A stretch of DNA of 64,000 nucleotides from Polaromonas sp. (GCA_013298815.1 JAAFJF010000004.1:61761-125760), one strand, 5' to 3'; positions 9,930 through 18,459 are shown, counted from the first letter of the stretch. Numbers and translations: made by a program. The notes: generated from the letters alone by a model not told the origin.

Positions 9930-9957
9930 ATTGTAGGCAAAAAAGCCAATTTGTGAA
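9930..9957 (-). promoter_or_regulatory. Sigma70-like promoter upstream of the candidate small RNA
   Basis: On the - strand TTCACA (9957-9952) and TACAAT (9935-9930) are 16 bases apart. The -10 differs from consensus at one base and the -35 at one base. Confidence 0.4.
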
Positions 9958-10269
9958 GTCCTAAAATCTAGCGACATGGGATGTTGCAGGGCAGCAACGA
10001 AAAAGTTATTCACAGTTTAGTCACAGCTTTACAATTTAGCCTCTTAACAACTTGTGGGCGATCTGTGGATCGTCGGTGGACTGTTGTAAGCAAAGCCATA
10101 AAGTAGCTAAAAACTGATTCTATATACAAAAAATCTGTTCTTTAAAGACATGATTCTATCTAATTTTATCGTAACTTTAAAAAATAAGTTAGTGAGCGCA
10201 CACTTTAATTGAAGTAAAAATAAATATAAATAAATAAATTTATGACCTTTTTCCGACAACATCAGCAAT

Positions 10270-10303
10270 AAAAAGACCTCAAAACCATGATCAGCCTGAG
10301 GTC
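10270..10303 (-). terminator. Intrinsic terminator of mucD
   Basis: A 7-bp stem GACCTCA/TGAGGTC with a 15-base loop is followed on the - strand by a run of T residues. It lies about 50 bases past the mucD stop codon. Confidence 0.7.
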
Positions 10304-10352
10304 ATTGATCACTTTATTGAACTAAAAAAACACACTAAAAGGTCGTAACGAA

Positions 10353-11843
10353 TTACTTTAACGGTTTGATCAACGCAAATTGCGCCCAATCGCCACGACG
10401 AAACAACACATTGACAGTCTTGGTTTTATCGAGCTTGGACAATACTGCTTCAAACTCTTTGACAGTGTTTACCTCTGTGTTGGCAACTGACACAATCACA
10501 TCGCCATCTCGCAAGCCAGCCCGCTCAGCCGCATCGGAAGCGGAGTCCACTTTAACGCCACCTTTGATTTTCAAGTCCTTCTTAGCTGCATCGCTTAACT
10601 CACTAACGACCAAGCCCCAACTTTGCGCAGCTGTTACTGCCTTCGGTTTTGCGTCTTTGGCAGCAGGTTTTTTAGCTGATTTTTCGTCTTCAACCTCGCC
10701 AACAATGACATTTAACTCTTTAGTAGAACCACGCCTAAACACACTCAGTGTGCTTCTACTTCCTGGTTTGGTGTTGCCAACCAAACGTGGTAAGTCTGCC
10801 GACTTGTCGATGGTTATGCCTCCGAATTTTAAAATCACGTCTCCAGCTTCCACTCCCGCCAATGCGGCTGGTGCACCTGCCTCAACGCCTCTGACCAAAG
10901 CGCCCTGCGCTTTAGGCAATCCAATAGATTCAGCAATTTCTTTGCTAACTTGATCTATTTGTACACCTATGCGGCCACGTGATACGCGTCCTGTGGTGCG
11001 CAGCTGGTCACTCACGCGCGTCGCTTCATCAATTGGTATAGCGAACGAGATGCCCTGAAAGCCACCAGAGCGTGAATAAATCTGGCTGTTGATGCCCACA
11101 ACCTCGCCACGCATATTGATCAAAGGCCCACCTGAATTACCAGGATTGATGGCGACATCGGTTTGTATCAAAGGCAAGTAATCACCTGTATCGCGCTGTT
11201 TGGCGCTGACAATACCAGCTGTGACAGTGTTTTCTAAGCCAAACGGTGAGCCAATCGCCATCACCCACTCACCCACTTTGAGGCGGTTCACATCACCAAT
11301 CTTTACTGCGGGCAAACCTGAGGCTTCAATTTTGATCAGCGCCACATCGGTGCGCTTGTCTGCACCTATGATTTTGGCTTTGAACTCGCGTTTATCAGTC
11401 AACGTGACCAAAACCTCATCTGCGCCATCGACTACGTGGGCATTGGTCATAACTAAGCCGTCCGCACTCAAAATAAAGCCAGAACCTACACCGCGTGGCT
11501 GCTCTTCTTTTGACTCAGGCAATTTACGCTTGGGTGCTTTAGGGTCAGATTTTTCAGCTTTTGGATCAGCTTTCGGATCCGCTTTAGGAGCACCAGGCAT
11601 ACGGTCACCAAAGAATTTACGCAGCAATTCTTGAATATCCTCATCTGCCTCAGAGCTTGCACCGCCACGGCTGCTGACTTTCTCCATCGTTCGGATATTC
11701 ACTACCGAGGGGCCGACTTGTTCGACCAATTCAGTGAAATCTGGCAAACCACGCACCTGCGCTATACCTGCTGCAGGCAAGAAAAAGCTGCTTGCCAATG
11801 TCATGGCAACAACACCAGTGAATAATTTTTTGAAAAATTTCAT
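10353..11843 (-). CDS. mucD: Do-family periplasmic serine protease/chaperone (MucD/DegP-like)
   Basis: A 496-residue HtrA protein with a signal peptide (residues 1 to about 28), a trypsin-like domain and two PDZ domains. The catalytic triad is seen as TNAHVVDG (His near 133), KRTDVALIKI (Asp near 164) and NPGNSGGPL (Ser near 238). Between residues ~85 and 105, in the LA-loop region, is a tetrapeptide-like repeat (PKAD units, then PKAPKRK). It degrades or refolds damaged envelope proteins. It follows rpoE-rseA-rseB and belongs to that stress regulon. A 120-base gap before it may hold its own promoter, though no sigma-E site was clear. Confidence 0.95.
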   Translation of the reverse strand: MKFFKKLFTGVVAMTLASSFFLPAAGIAQVRGLPDFTELVEQVGPSVVNIRTMEKVSSRGGASSEADEDIQELLRKFFGDRMPGAPKADPKADPKAEKSDPKAPKRKLPESKEEQPRGVGSGFILSADGLVMTNAHVVDGADEVLVTLTDKREFKAKIIGADKRTDVALIKIEASGLPAVKIGDVNRLKVGEWVMAIGSPFGLENTVTAGIVSAKQRDTGDYLPLIQTDVAINPGNSGGPLINMRGEVVGINSQIYSRSGGFQGISFAIPIDEATRVSDQLRTTGRVSRGRIGVQIDQVSKEIAESIGLPKAQGALVRGVEAGAPAALAGVEAGDVILKFGGITIDKSADLPRLVGNTKPGSRSTLSVFRRGSTKELNVIVGEVEDEKSAKKPAAKDAKPKAVTAAQSWGLVVSELSDAAKKDLKIKGGVKVDSASDAAERAGLRDGDVIVSVANTEVNTVKEFEAVLSKLDKTKTVNVLFRRGDWAQFALIKPLK

Positions 11844-11963
11844 CGTTAAAAACCTTTAAAAAATCTAAGAACTAAAATTAAACTGAAAATATATTGAATC
11901 TAGGTAATAAGAATTAGCCGTTCGAATAGGAGCCCAGACATGTAGCGCTTAACGACATAAGGC

Positions 11964-13001
11964 TTAATTCTTACGTTTCAACTCTTGCGCGAAGAGTTTT
12001 AACGTAGGAGCGGGCACTTCGCCAACAGCAGTAAGCCACCAATCGTCGACACGCTTGGCTAAAGTTTGGGTCGCACCCATGGCCCAAGCGCCCTCTTGAG
12101 TGTGGCGTTTACGGTCAAAGGGTTCAACAAAGAGCGACACCGCAGCCAAACCGTCTGAGAAAATCCATTGCATCGTTTCAGGGCGCTTCAAACAGCTGAC
12201 TGACGTAAAGCCCGGGACGCTGCGAGACATGCTCCAGCCTTGCGCGATAGCCGTTGTTTTACTTGTTTCTACCTGCTCCAACCTGTGGCCTGCCGTGTTG
12301 TTCATCATGGCAGCCAGTTTGTCCATTTTCACTGGTGCGTCTAGGTTCAATTCAGAAAATGCAGCTTGCTCGATCACGCGGCCTGCTGCGTCCAAGGTTT
12401 GAAGTTTGACGACGAGGCCGCTCTTGCGCTCTGTCCAAATACGGTAGCTGTAGCGCAAATTGTCTTTGGCTTGCAGCTGTACCACTTCCGTATCAAAACC
12501 TGCCACCCGCTCGGCTTCTAGCATTTTGATGTTGTAAAAATCTGCGATGGCACTGTCGTTAGATTTAAGAAAATTGGGGAAAATACCCAAAGACTCACGC
12601 TCTTCAGACCGTGCGACCTTGGTATCAGGGAAAAATGTCACGACTTGATTGTTGCGCCTAAACGTTGAACGCGGTGCGCCTGTGAGAGACTCAACCCTTT
12701 CCATCTGTTGCTCACCATCACACACATGCCAAATACGCGCACTGGCTATTTCCGAACCAATAGAAACCACAAATGTACCCGTGTAAGCGCGACGGCGCGA
12801 GGCATCATGGATGCGTACCAACCAGTCGTTGACAGACTTGTAACCGCCCACATGTGTCGTTTTAGCTGAATTTATAGTCTGCGTCGACTGCTGTTTCGCT
12901 GAACTTAAATCATCATTTGCTATAGAATTAATAGCTGCTAAGGCAGTAAATACGCTGGCTAAAGCCCTAAATTTCATTAAAAATGACATATTTATACTCA
13001 T
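11964..13001 (-). CDS. rseB: Sigma-E regulatory protein RseB/MucB with a repeat-derived signal peptide
   Basis: A 345-residue periplasmic protein that binds RseA and shields it from proteolysis until lipid or LPS signals release it. The MucB/RseB N-terminal fold begins near VNDWLVRIHDASRRRAYTGTF and the smaller C-terminal domain follows. The signal peptide core ASVFTALAAINS is encoded by a copy of the dispersed repeat (12919-12967). Two start codons are plausible: ATG 13001, or ATG 12977, which gives a more standard leader beginning MKFRALAS. Neither has a good ribosome-binding site. It lies 17 bases after rseA. Confidence 0.9.
   Translation of the reverse strand: MSINMSFLMKFRALASVFTALAAINSIANDDLSSAKQQSTQTINSAKTTHVGGYKSVNDWLVRIHDASRRRAYTGTFVVSIGSEIASARIWHVCDGEQQMERVESLTGAPRSTFRRNNQVVTFFPDTKVARSEERESLGIFPNFLKSNDSAIADFYNIKMLEAERVAGFDTEVVQLQAKDNLRYSYRIWTERKSGLVVKLQTLDAAGRVIEQAAFSELNLDAPVKMDKLAAMMNNTAGHRLEQVETSKTTAIAQGWSMSRSVPGFTSVSCLKRPETMQWIFSDGLAAVSLFVEPFDRKRHTQEGAWAMGATQTLAKRVDDWWLTAVGEVPAPTLKLFAQELKRKN
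12919..12967 (+). repeat. Dispersed ~50-bp repeat inside the rseB signal-peptide region
   Basis: This is one of the best-preserved copies, with ATAGCTGCTAAGGCAGTAAA and then TACGCTGGCTAAAGCCC. Read on the - strand it encodes ALASVFTALAAINSIA, the hydrophobic part of the RseB signal peptide. Confidence 0.85.
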
Positions 13002-13018
13002 TTTTGATTTGACTGGCC

Positions 13019-13699
13019 TTATTTGTCGCTCAAACCCGTGACTGGCACATCAGTCGTGAACGTGGCGCTACGCAAAAAGCCAGATGGCATTTGCAGAGCT
13101 GAACTGCCTCCGGCTTGGTTGTGCGCTGCGATCAAAGCATCCAACTGAGGGTTACGCAGCATAGCTCCAGCCGCAGTTTGGGTGACAACAGGTGTAGCTT
13201 GTGTCGCAGACTGAGCCAATTGTGCAGCAGCGCCATTTGGCGAAGTCTCAGTGATGCTGACTAAATTCCAGCTAAAAGCAATAACGGCAGCAGCGGCTGA
13301 TATGCCCCCCACCCATTTCCAACTAAAGAATGAATCATTAGCTACTTTCGCTGCAGGCAAGCCTACTCGTGCTAGGGTTGTTTGGAGATCATTCACTTGA
13401 GTGGCGGACTTTAATGGTGATTCCTTGGCCAAATGTGCTCTAAACAAGTCTAAAAAAGCCAGGTCCTTGGCGGTGTTTGCCACATTTGAATGAGCTTCAC
13501 CACGCAAAATATCTCCTGCTACATGTAAGCCGTACCAGTAGCTGCGAGCTTGGCTGTTATTGTCGAGCAAAGCCATCACATCGGAAAATGCGTCAGAGGG
13601 CAGCTGACCATCTACCAAGTCGCTGATTTGCGCTTTTTGAGCATCATTTAACAACGTACTTTGACTCACGTTTTTTGCTGATTTGTCGTCAAATTTCAT
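13019..13699 (-). CDS. rseA: Anti-sigma-E factor RseA
   Basis: A 226-residue single-pass membrane protein. The N-terminal cytosolic domain (ISDLVDGQLPSDAFSDV, then YWYGLHVAGDILRG) is the MucA/RseA anti-sigma fold that holds RpoE inactive. A membrane helix lies near residues 127-148 (WVGGISAAAAVIAFSWNLV) and the Ala/Gln-rich C-terminal part is periplasmic, where DegS-type cleavage would occur. It sits between rpoE (16 bases upstream) and rseB (17 bases downstream), the usual order. Confidence 0.92.
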   Translation of the reverse strand: MKFDDKSAKNVSQSTLLNDAQKAQISDLVDGQLPSDAFSDVMALLDNNSQARSYWYGLHVAGDILRGEAHSNVANTAKDLAFLDLFRAHLAKESPLKSATQVNDLQTTLARVGLPAAKVANDSFFSWKWVGGISAAAAVIAFSWNLVSITETSPNGAAAQLAQSATQATPVVTQTAAGAMLRNPQLDALIAAHNQAGGSSALQMPSGFLRSATFTTDVPVTGLSDK

Positions 13700-13715
13700 A
13701 TTTCTACCATCCCTA

Positions 13716-14393
13716 TCACCAACGCTTACCCGTTTGGTTTTCTAATAAAGGTCCCACTTTGGCTGAAATAGCCTCTCTAGCCCGAAAAATCCTAGACCGC
13801 ACCGTGCCTATCGGACACGCCATCAGCTGCGAAATATCCTCGTAGCTCATGCCATCAATCTCCCGCAGCGTGATGGCTTGGCGTAAATCCTCAGGCAGCG
13901 CCATCATGGCGGCATTCACAGTACTGGCTATTTCTTTAGCTGCAAACAGGGTTTCAGGCGTATCGTCCGATATTGGTTCGTTTTTTGACTGGAAAGTTTC
14001 ATTGTCTTCGTCTGTGTTGCCAAAAGCGCCTATAGACACGGTGGGGTCGCGCTTCATTTCCAGTAAAAACTTCTTAGCCGTATTCACCGCAATCCGGTAA
14101 AGCCAGGTGTAAAACTGCGCTTCACCGCGAAATTTGGGCAAAGCGCGGTAGGCACGTATAAAGGTCTCTTGCGCAATATCGTCCACCAAATCCACATCGC
14201 GCACCATGCGACCAATCAAGCGCTGAATACGCCGCTGGTATTTGATGACCAGCAGCTCAAACGCCCTCTGGTCGCCCGCCACCGTGCGCTGGACCAGCAT
14301 GGCATCGCTGTCTGGCTCTGGCGCAACAGGCATCAGCAGGTCGTCAGGCAAGTTGCCCGATGGTTGGCCAGGTAAGTTAGGGGGCGGGGTCAT
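13716..14393 (-). CDS. rpoE: RNA polymerase sigma factor RpoE (sigma-24)
   Basis: A 225-residue extracytoplasmic-function sigma factor controlling the envelope-stress response. Region 2 is seen as LVDDIAQETFIRAYRALPKF with FYTWLYRIAVNTAKK, and region 4 as ALPEDLRQAITLREIDGMSY followed by GTVRSRIFRAREAI. A proline-rich N-terminal tail of about 30 residues precedes region 2. ATG 14393 overlaps the TGA of the upstream membrane gene as ATGA, deciding the start and implying coupled translation. Confidence 0.95.
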   Translation of the reverse strand: MTPPPNLPGQPSGNLPDDLLMPVAPEPDSDAMLVQRTVAGDQRAFELLVIKYQRRIQRLIGRMVRDVDLVDDIAQETFIRAYRALPKFRGEAQFYTWLYRIAVNTAKKFLLEMKRDPTVSIGAFGNTDEDNETFQSKNEPISDDTPETLFAAKEIASTVNAAMMALPEDLRQAITLREIDGMSYEDISQLMACPIGTVRSRIFRAREAISAKVGPLLENQTGKRW

Positions 14394-14950
14394 ATGAAAT
14401 CGAGCGAATTCTGTGAAGCTGGGCGCGAATATACAGCACGGCGAAGTTCGTGCCAATCGCTGGCCAAAGATTTATTGGCAAATTGCGCCTCGAACCACAA
14501 CCAAGACACATGTTTGAACTCGTTTTCAAATCTCAACAACATGGCATCTTGGATATCAAATCGAACGCTGATCGTGCCAATTTGCTCCAGTTGCGTTGTT
14601 TGATCAACAAAATACCAACGCTCACCGTCAAAATCCAACTCACCTTGTGGCAGATAGCGCAGAAAATGCCAAGCAGCAGCGCTGTTGACAAACCATACAC
14701 CCGTAATAACAGCTAACTGCCAAGTCAACAGCCTAGAAGTCTCACCCGATTTGACGATAAACACCCCAAGAGCAACCGCAGTCAAAAGAATCACACTGGC
14801 GACGAGGTGCTTCAAATACCCAGCGCCGTCCGTAGGAAAGCTGGTAGCTGGTGCTAAGTGGTGATTCAGGGCAGTGTCACGCTGAAGTAACAGAGGCGAA
14901 TCAACGCAAACGCTTGAATACCAAGGTGCCGTTGGTCCCGCCAAAACCAA
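14390..14950 (-). CDS. YgfX-like two-helix membrane protein upstream of rpoE
   Basis: An up to 186-residue frame between fabF and rpoE. It has two predicted membrane helices (HLVASVILLTAVALGVFIV and LLTWQLAVITGVWFVNSAA) and a C-terminal soluble part with GELDFDGERWYF and DWHELRRAVYSR. This topology and the closing W-LRR pattern resemble YgfX/CptA proteins, but similarity is weak by eye. No ATG exists in the first third: the listed start is a TTG inside fabF, and a start further in is possible. Coupling to rpoE by ATGA supports a real gene. Confidence 0.65.
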   Translation of the reverse strand: MVLAGPTAPWYSSVCVDSPLLLQRDTALNHHLAPATSFPTDGAGYLKHLVASVILLTAVALGVFIVKSGETSRLLTWQLAVITGVWFVNSAAAWHFLRYLPQGELDFDGERWYFVDQTTQLEQIGTISVRFDIQDAMLLRFENEFKHVSWLWFEAQFANKSLASDWHELRRAVYSRPASQNSLDFI

Positions 14951-16148
14951 AATTATTTTTCACGGCAACTTCAATATTGAGGTCACGTGCCGTGTTGGCA
15001 CAGTAATCTAAATCACACTCAGGATCTTGGTTGAAGATGTTGATGGTAGGTGGGCTCTTTTGGTGATAAATCGCCAAAGCAGTGAACACGCTCTCAATAC
15101 CACCAGCACCGCCAAGCAAATGCCCTGTCATCGATTTGGTGGAATTGACCACTGTCTTCTTGGCATGGTCGCCAAAAGCCAGCTTGATAGCGTTGGTTTC
15201 GTTCAAATCTCCCAAGGGGGTTGATGTGCCGTGGGCGTTTATATAGTGCACGCTGTCGGCGTTGACACCCGCGTTTTTTAAGGCCATTTGCATGGATCGG
15301 CGAGGGCCGTCTACATTGGGAGCTGTCATGTGATAGGCATCACCCGTCATACCAAAACCAGCCAATTCAGCGTAGATTTTTGCGCCACGTGCTTTTGCGT
15401 GTTCATATTCCTCCAGCACCAAAACACCTGCGCCCTCACCCAACACAAAACCATCGCGGTCTTTGTCCCAAGGGCGTGAGGCGGTGGCTGGGTCGTCGTT
15501 GCGAGTACTCAAAGCACGGGCGGCGGCAAAGCCACCCAAACCCAAAGGAGATGTGGTGGACTCAGCGCCACCGGCGATCATGACATCACAGTCACCATAC
15601 TCAATCATCCGCGCCGAGGTACCAATCGCATGTAAACCTGTGGTGCAAGCAGTAACGACAGCAATATTCGGCCCTTTGAAACCAAATTTAATCGAAACAT
15701 TACCCGAAATCATGTTGATGATAGAAGCGGGGACGAAAAACGGCGTGATGCGGCGTGGGCCGCGGTTCACATACTCAATATGCGTTTGCTCAATCGTTGG
15801 CAAGCCACCAATGCCTGAGCCAATATTGCAACCAATGCGCACGGCTTCTTCCTCGCTCAACGCGTTCCCAGTCGCCAAGCCTGAATCTGCCACAGCCTGA
15901 CAAGCTGCTGCCATGCCCATGTGGATGAAGCGACCCATGTGGCGCGCTTCTTTTTCGGGAATATAGTCTTCAATTTTGAAGTCTTTAACTTCACCCGCAA
16001 AATGCGTGGTGAATGCACTGGCGTCAAAACCTGTGATTTTGGCGATGCCAGATTTGCCAGCCAGCAAAGCTGCCCAAGATGCCTCTACGGTGTTGCCCAC
16101 AGGGCTAACACAACCTAAACCAGTCACTACGACGCGTCTACGAGACAT
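14901..16148 (-). CDS. fabF: 3-oxoacyl-ACP synthase II (FabF)
   Basis: A 415-residue beta-ketoacyl-ACP synthase that elongates acyl-ACP with malonyl-ACP in the cytoplasm. The Cys-His-His triad is visible in VVTACTTG (near 164), NAHGTSTPLGD (near 303) and SMTGHLLGGAGG (near 339). Length and the C-terminal NNFGFGGTNGTLVF are standard. It lies 180 bases after acpP, with a hairpin between them. Its 3' end overlaps the YgfX-like frame by about 50 bases if that frame uses its TTG. Confidence 0.97.
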   Translation of the reverse strand: MSRRRVVVTGLGCVSPVGNTVEASWAALLAGKSGIAKITGFDASAFTTHFAGEVKDFKIEDYIPEKEARHMGRFIHMGMAAACQAVADSGLATGNALSEEEAVRIGCNIGSGIGGLPTIEQTHIEYVNRGPRRITPFFVPASIINMISGNVSIKFGFKGPNIAVVTACTTGLHAIGTSARMIEYGDCDVMIAGGAESTTSPLGLGGFAAARALSTRNDDPATASRPWDKDRDGFVLGEGAGVLVLEEYEHAKARGAKIYAELAGFGMTGDAYHMTAPNVDGPRRSMQMALKNAGVNADSVHYINAHGTSTPLGDLNETNAIKLAFGDHAKKTVVNSTKSMTGHLLGGAGGIESVFTALAIYHQKSPPTINIFNQDPECDLDYCANTARDLNIEVAVKNNFGFGGTNGTLVFKRLR

Positions 16149-16301
16149 AAAAGGGATGCTCCGATAAAAAGATCAAAATTGAAAACTAAAAACAACAAGC
16201 AAATCGTTGTAGCAATACTACTTAAAAAACAGTAGTCCTAACGACAAAATGGACAAACACACTGCAAACGATGCCGTTTGCGCTAGTTTGTCCATCAAGT
16301 T

Positions 16302-16323
16302 AAAACGTATCAAACTACGTTTT
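16302..16323 (-). terminator. Hairpin after acpP (possible partial terminator)
   Basis: An 8-bp stem AAAACGTA/TACGTTTT with a 6-base loop lies 6 bases past the acpP stop on the - strand. The T-run is short, so it is more likely a partial terminator or mRNA-stabilising hairpin that sets acpP above fabF. A second palindrome, GCAAACG-ATGC-CGTTTGC, lies further downstream near 16264-16281. Confidence 0.45.
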
Positions 16324-16328
16324 AAAAG

Positions 16329-16568
16329 TTACGCTTTCGGATTGGCAACAGCGTAGTCAATCGCGTTTTTCACAGTTGTGATTTTTTCAGCTTCTTCGTC
16401 TGGAATTTCAATACCAAACTCGTCTTCCAAAGCCATCACCAATTCAACGGTGTCCAATGAGTCAGCGCCTAGGTCAGCCACGAATGACTTTTCTGCGGTA
16501 ACTTGTGATTCTTCAACGCCGAGTTGTTCAGCAATGATTTTTTTAACGCGTGCTTCGATATCGCTCAT
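16329..16568 (-). CDS. acpP: Acyl carrier protein
   Basis: A 79-residue acidic carrier of growing fatty-acyl chains. The phosphopantetheine attachment site is Ser37 in [10 protein letters not shown], and the following helix [18 protein letters not shown] is near-invariant. A strong ribosome-binding site (AGAGGG) precedes the ATG. The modifying enzyme AcpS is encoded at 2911-3312. Its order fabG-acpP-fabF is standard. Confidence 0.98.
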   Translation of the reverse strand: MSDIEARVKKIIAEQLGVEESQVTAEKSFVADLGADSLDTVELVMALEDEFGIEIPDEEAEKITTVKNAIDYAVANPKA

Positions 16569-16691
16569 GTATTCCCTCTGAGGGTTGTGAAAAATGTTAT
16601 TTTAACCAACTTAGAGCCTGTGCCCTAAATTGTTCCTTAATTTACGCTAAGTTTGCGCTATTTTTAGCCTAGTTTATGTCAATTTTTTAGC

Positions 16692-17438
16692 TTATGCCAT
16701 GTGCATACCGCCATTGATATGCAATTCTTGACCCGTCACATAGCCCGCCAAAGGTGACGCCAAGAAAGCGACAGCGTTCGCAATATCAGCTGGCTTACCC
16801 AAATGACCCAAAGGAATTTGGCTCAACAATGCTTTTTGTTGCTCTTCCGGCAGACCACCCGTCATATCAGTTTCGATAAAACCTGGGGCAATACAGTTCA
16901 CCGTGATGCCGCGGCTGCCTAGCTCACGCGCCAAAGCGCGCGTCATGCCAGCCACGCCCGCTTTTGAGGCTGCGTAATTGGCCTGCCCAGCGTTACCAGA
17001 AGCTCCCACGACGGAGGTGATGTTGATGATACGGCCATAGCGTTGCTTCATCATCGTGCGCATCACGGCGCGTGACATGCGGAAAACAGCTTTCAAGTTC
17101 GTGTCCATCACAGCATCCCAGTCTTCGTCTTTCATGCGCATGGCCAAGGTGTCGCGGGTGATGCCGGCGTTGTTCACCAACACCTGCAAGCCGCCGTGTT
17201 CTTTGCTGATGGCGTCTATCAGTGCCTCGGCAGCTGCAGCGTCGTTGACGTTGAGGTTTTTGCCACTGCAATTTGGGAAAGCGGCTAAAGCAGCAGATAT
17301 TTTGGCGGCGCCATCGTCCGTCGTCGCAGTGCCAATGACTTTGTAGCCCTGCTCAGCCAAAGTGAGCGCGATAGATGCGCCAATACCGCGTGATGCGCCT
17401 GTGACGAGAGCGACTTGCCCAGAATTATTGATGGTCAT
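16692..17438 (-). CDS. fabG: 3-oxoacyl-ACP reductase FabG
   Basis: A 248-residue NADPH-dependent short-chain dehydrogenase that reduces beta-ketoacyl-ACP in fatty-acid elongation. The cofactor motif GASRGIG is at residues 15-21, NNAGITRD follows, and the catalytic Ser-Tyr-Lys set is seen in ITSVVG and YAASKAG. The C-terminal GYVTGQELHINGGMHM is typical of FabG. It starts 26 bases after fabD. Confidence 0.97.
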   Translation of the reverse strand: MTINNSGQVALVTGASRGIGASIALTLAEQGYKVIGTATTDDGAAKISAALAAFPNCSGKNLNVNDAAAAEALIDAISKEHGGLQVLVNNAGITRDTLAMRMKDEDWDAVMDTNLKAVFRMSRAVMRTMMKQRYGRIINITSVVGASGNAGQANYAASKAGVAGMTRALARELGSRGITVNCIAPGFIETDMTGGLPEEQQKALLSQIPLGHLGKPADIANAVAFLASPLAGYVTGQELHINGGMHMA

Positions 17439-17464
17439 TGAGAAATCTCCTAAATGTATATTTT

Positions 17465-18412
17465 TTAACTTTGCAACAATGCTTTAACTTCAGCCAAACT
17501 AGCCGGATCAAACAGTGCCGCGCCGGTCAACTCCGCATCAATCCGCTTGACCATACCTGCCAGCACCTTGCCAGGGCCACATTCCACAACCGTTGTCACA
17601 CCGCGTGCCTTGATGGCAGCAACACACTCCACCCAGCGCACAGGCCCAAAAGCTTGGCGGTACAGCGCGTCTTTGATGGCGGAGGGGTCTGTCTGAACTG
17701 AAACATCAATATTGTTGATGACTGGAATTTGCGGCGCTGCGAAGGCGACGGATTTCAAGGCTTCGGCCAACTTTTCAGCGGCTGGACGCATCAATTGGGA
17801 GTGAAACGGGGCGGAAACAGGCAAATTCAACGCACGCTTGGCACCTGCTGCTTTGAGCTGCTCACAGGCGGCATCAACAGCGGCTTTGCTTCCTGAAATC
17901 ACAGTTTGGCCTGGGTCATTGAAGTTCGCGGCTTGGACGGACTCTGATGCACCCAAAGACTTTGTAATTTCATCACAAATAGCTATGATTTTTGCAGCAT
18001 CCAAACCCAAAATCGCCGCCATCGCGCCCTGCCCCACTGGCACGGCGTCTTGCATGGCTTGGGCGCGCAGGCGCACCAGCGGCGCGGCTTGGGTAAGCGT
18101 CAACACGCCAGAAGCGACCAAAGCGGAATATTCACCCAGAGAATGCCCTGCAACGACAGCAGGCGTCAGCCCTGTCTCAGCCAGCCAAACGCGATACGCC
18201 GCTACAGCGGATACCAACATGACAGGCTGGGTGTTTGTCGTCAGCGCCAGCGCTTCTTTGGGGCCATTTTTAATGAGGACGACAATGTCTTCGTGCAGAG
18301 CATCGGACGCTTCTTGCAGCGTTTGCGCAACGATGGCGTTATCTAGCCAAGCGTCCAACATGCCAACGGATTGCGAACCTTGACCTGGGAACACAAATGC
18401 AAAAGGTGTCAT
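17465..18412 (-). CDS. fabD: Malonyl-CoA:ACP transacylase FabD
   Basis: A 315-residue enzyme that loads malonyl groups onto ACP. The N-terminal FVFPGQGSQSVGM and the nucleophile elbow GHSLGEYSALVASG (Ser near 91) are diagnostic, and the catalytic His lies in PVSAPFHSQLM near 203. Length is standard. It is separated from fabH by 133 bases that contain a copy of the dispersed repeat. Confidence 0.97.
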   Translation of the reverse strand: MTPFAFVFPGQGSQSVGMLDAWLDNAIVAQTLQEASDALHEDIVVLIKNGPKEALALTTNTQPVMLVSAVAAYRVWLAETGLTPAVVAGHSLGEYSALVASGVLTLTQAAPLVRLRAQAMQDAVPVGQGAMAAILGLDAAKIIAICDEITKSLGASESVQAANFNDPGQTVISGSKAAVDAACEQLKAAGAKRALNLPVSAPFHSQLMRPAAEKLAEALKSVAFAAPQIPVINNIDVSVQTDPSAIKDALYRQAFGPVRWVECVAAIKARGVTTVVECGPGKVLAGMVKRIDAELTGAALFDPASLAEVKALLQS

Positions 18413-18459
18413 GGAATTTCCTGAATATTTATTTAAATAAATTGCAAAAAGGGTATAAA

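Larger units (their letters stand above)
9797..10352. other. Long intergenic region between mucD and lepA
   Basis: No convincing protein-coding frame is seen in these ~550 bases. From the mucD side it holds a terminator (10270-10303), a very AT-rich stretch (about 10100-10255), a DnaA-box-like TTATTCACA at 10006-10014, a promoter-like element (9930-9957) and a strong terminator (9859-9890). The last ~65 bases before lepA must hold that gene's own leader and probably its promoter, but no clear -35/-10 pair is seen. Confidence 0.6.

Noticed and set aside
16654..16682. TTGACA hexamer upstream of acpP as a promoter
   Set aside because: No -10 hexamer is found at 15-19 bases; the acpP promoter was left uncalled.
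17960..18000. Possible further repeat copy in fabD (AATAGCTATGATTTTTGCAG)
   Set aside because: Only the AATAGCT part fits; the GGCAGTAAATACGC core is missing.
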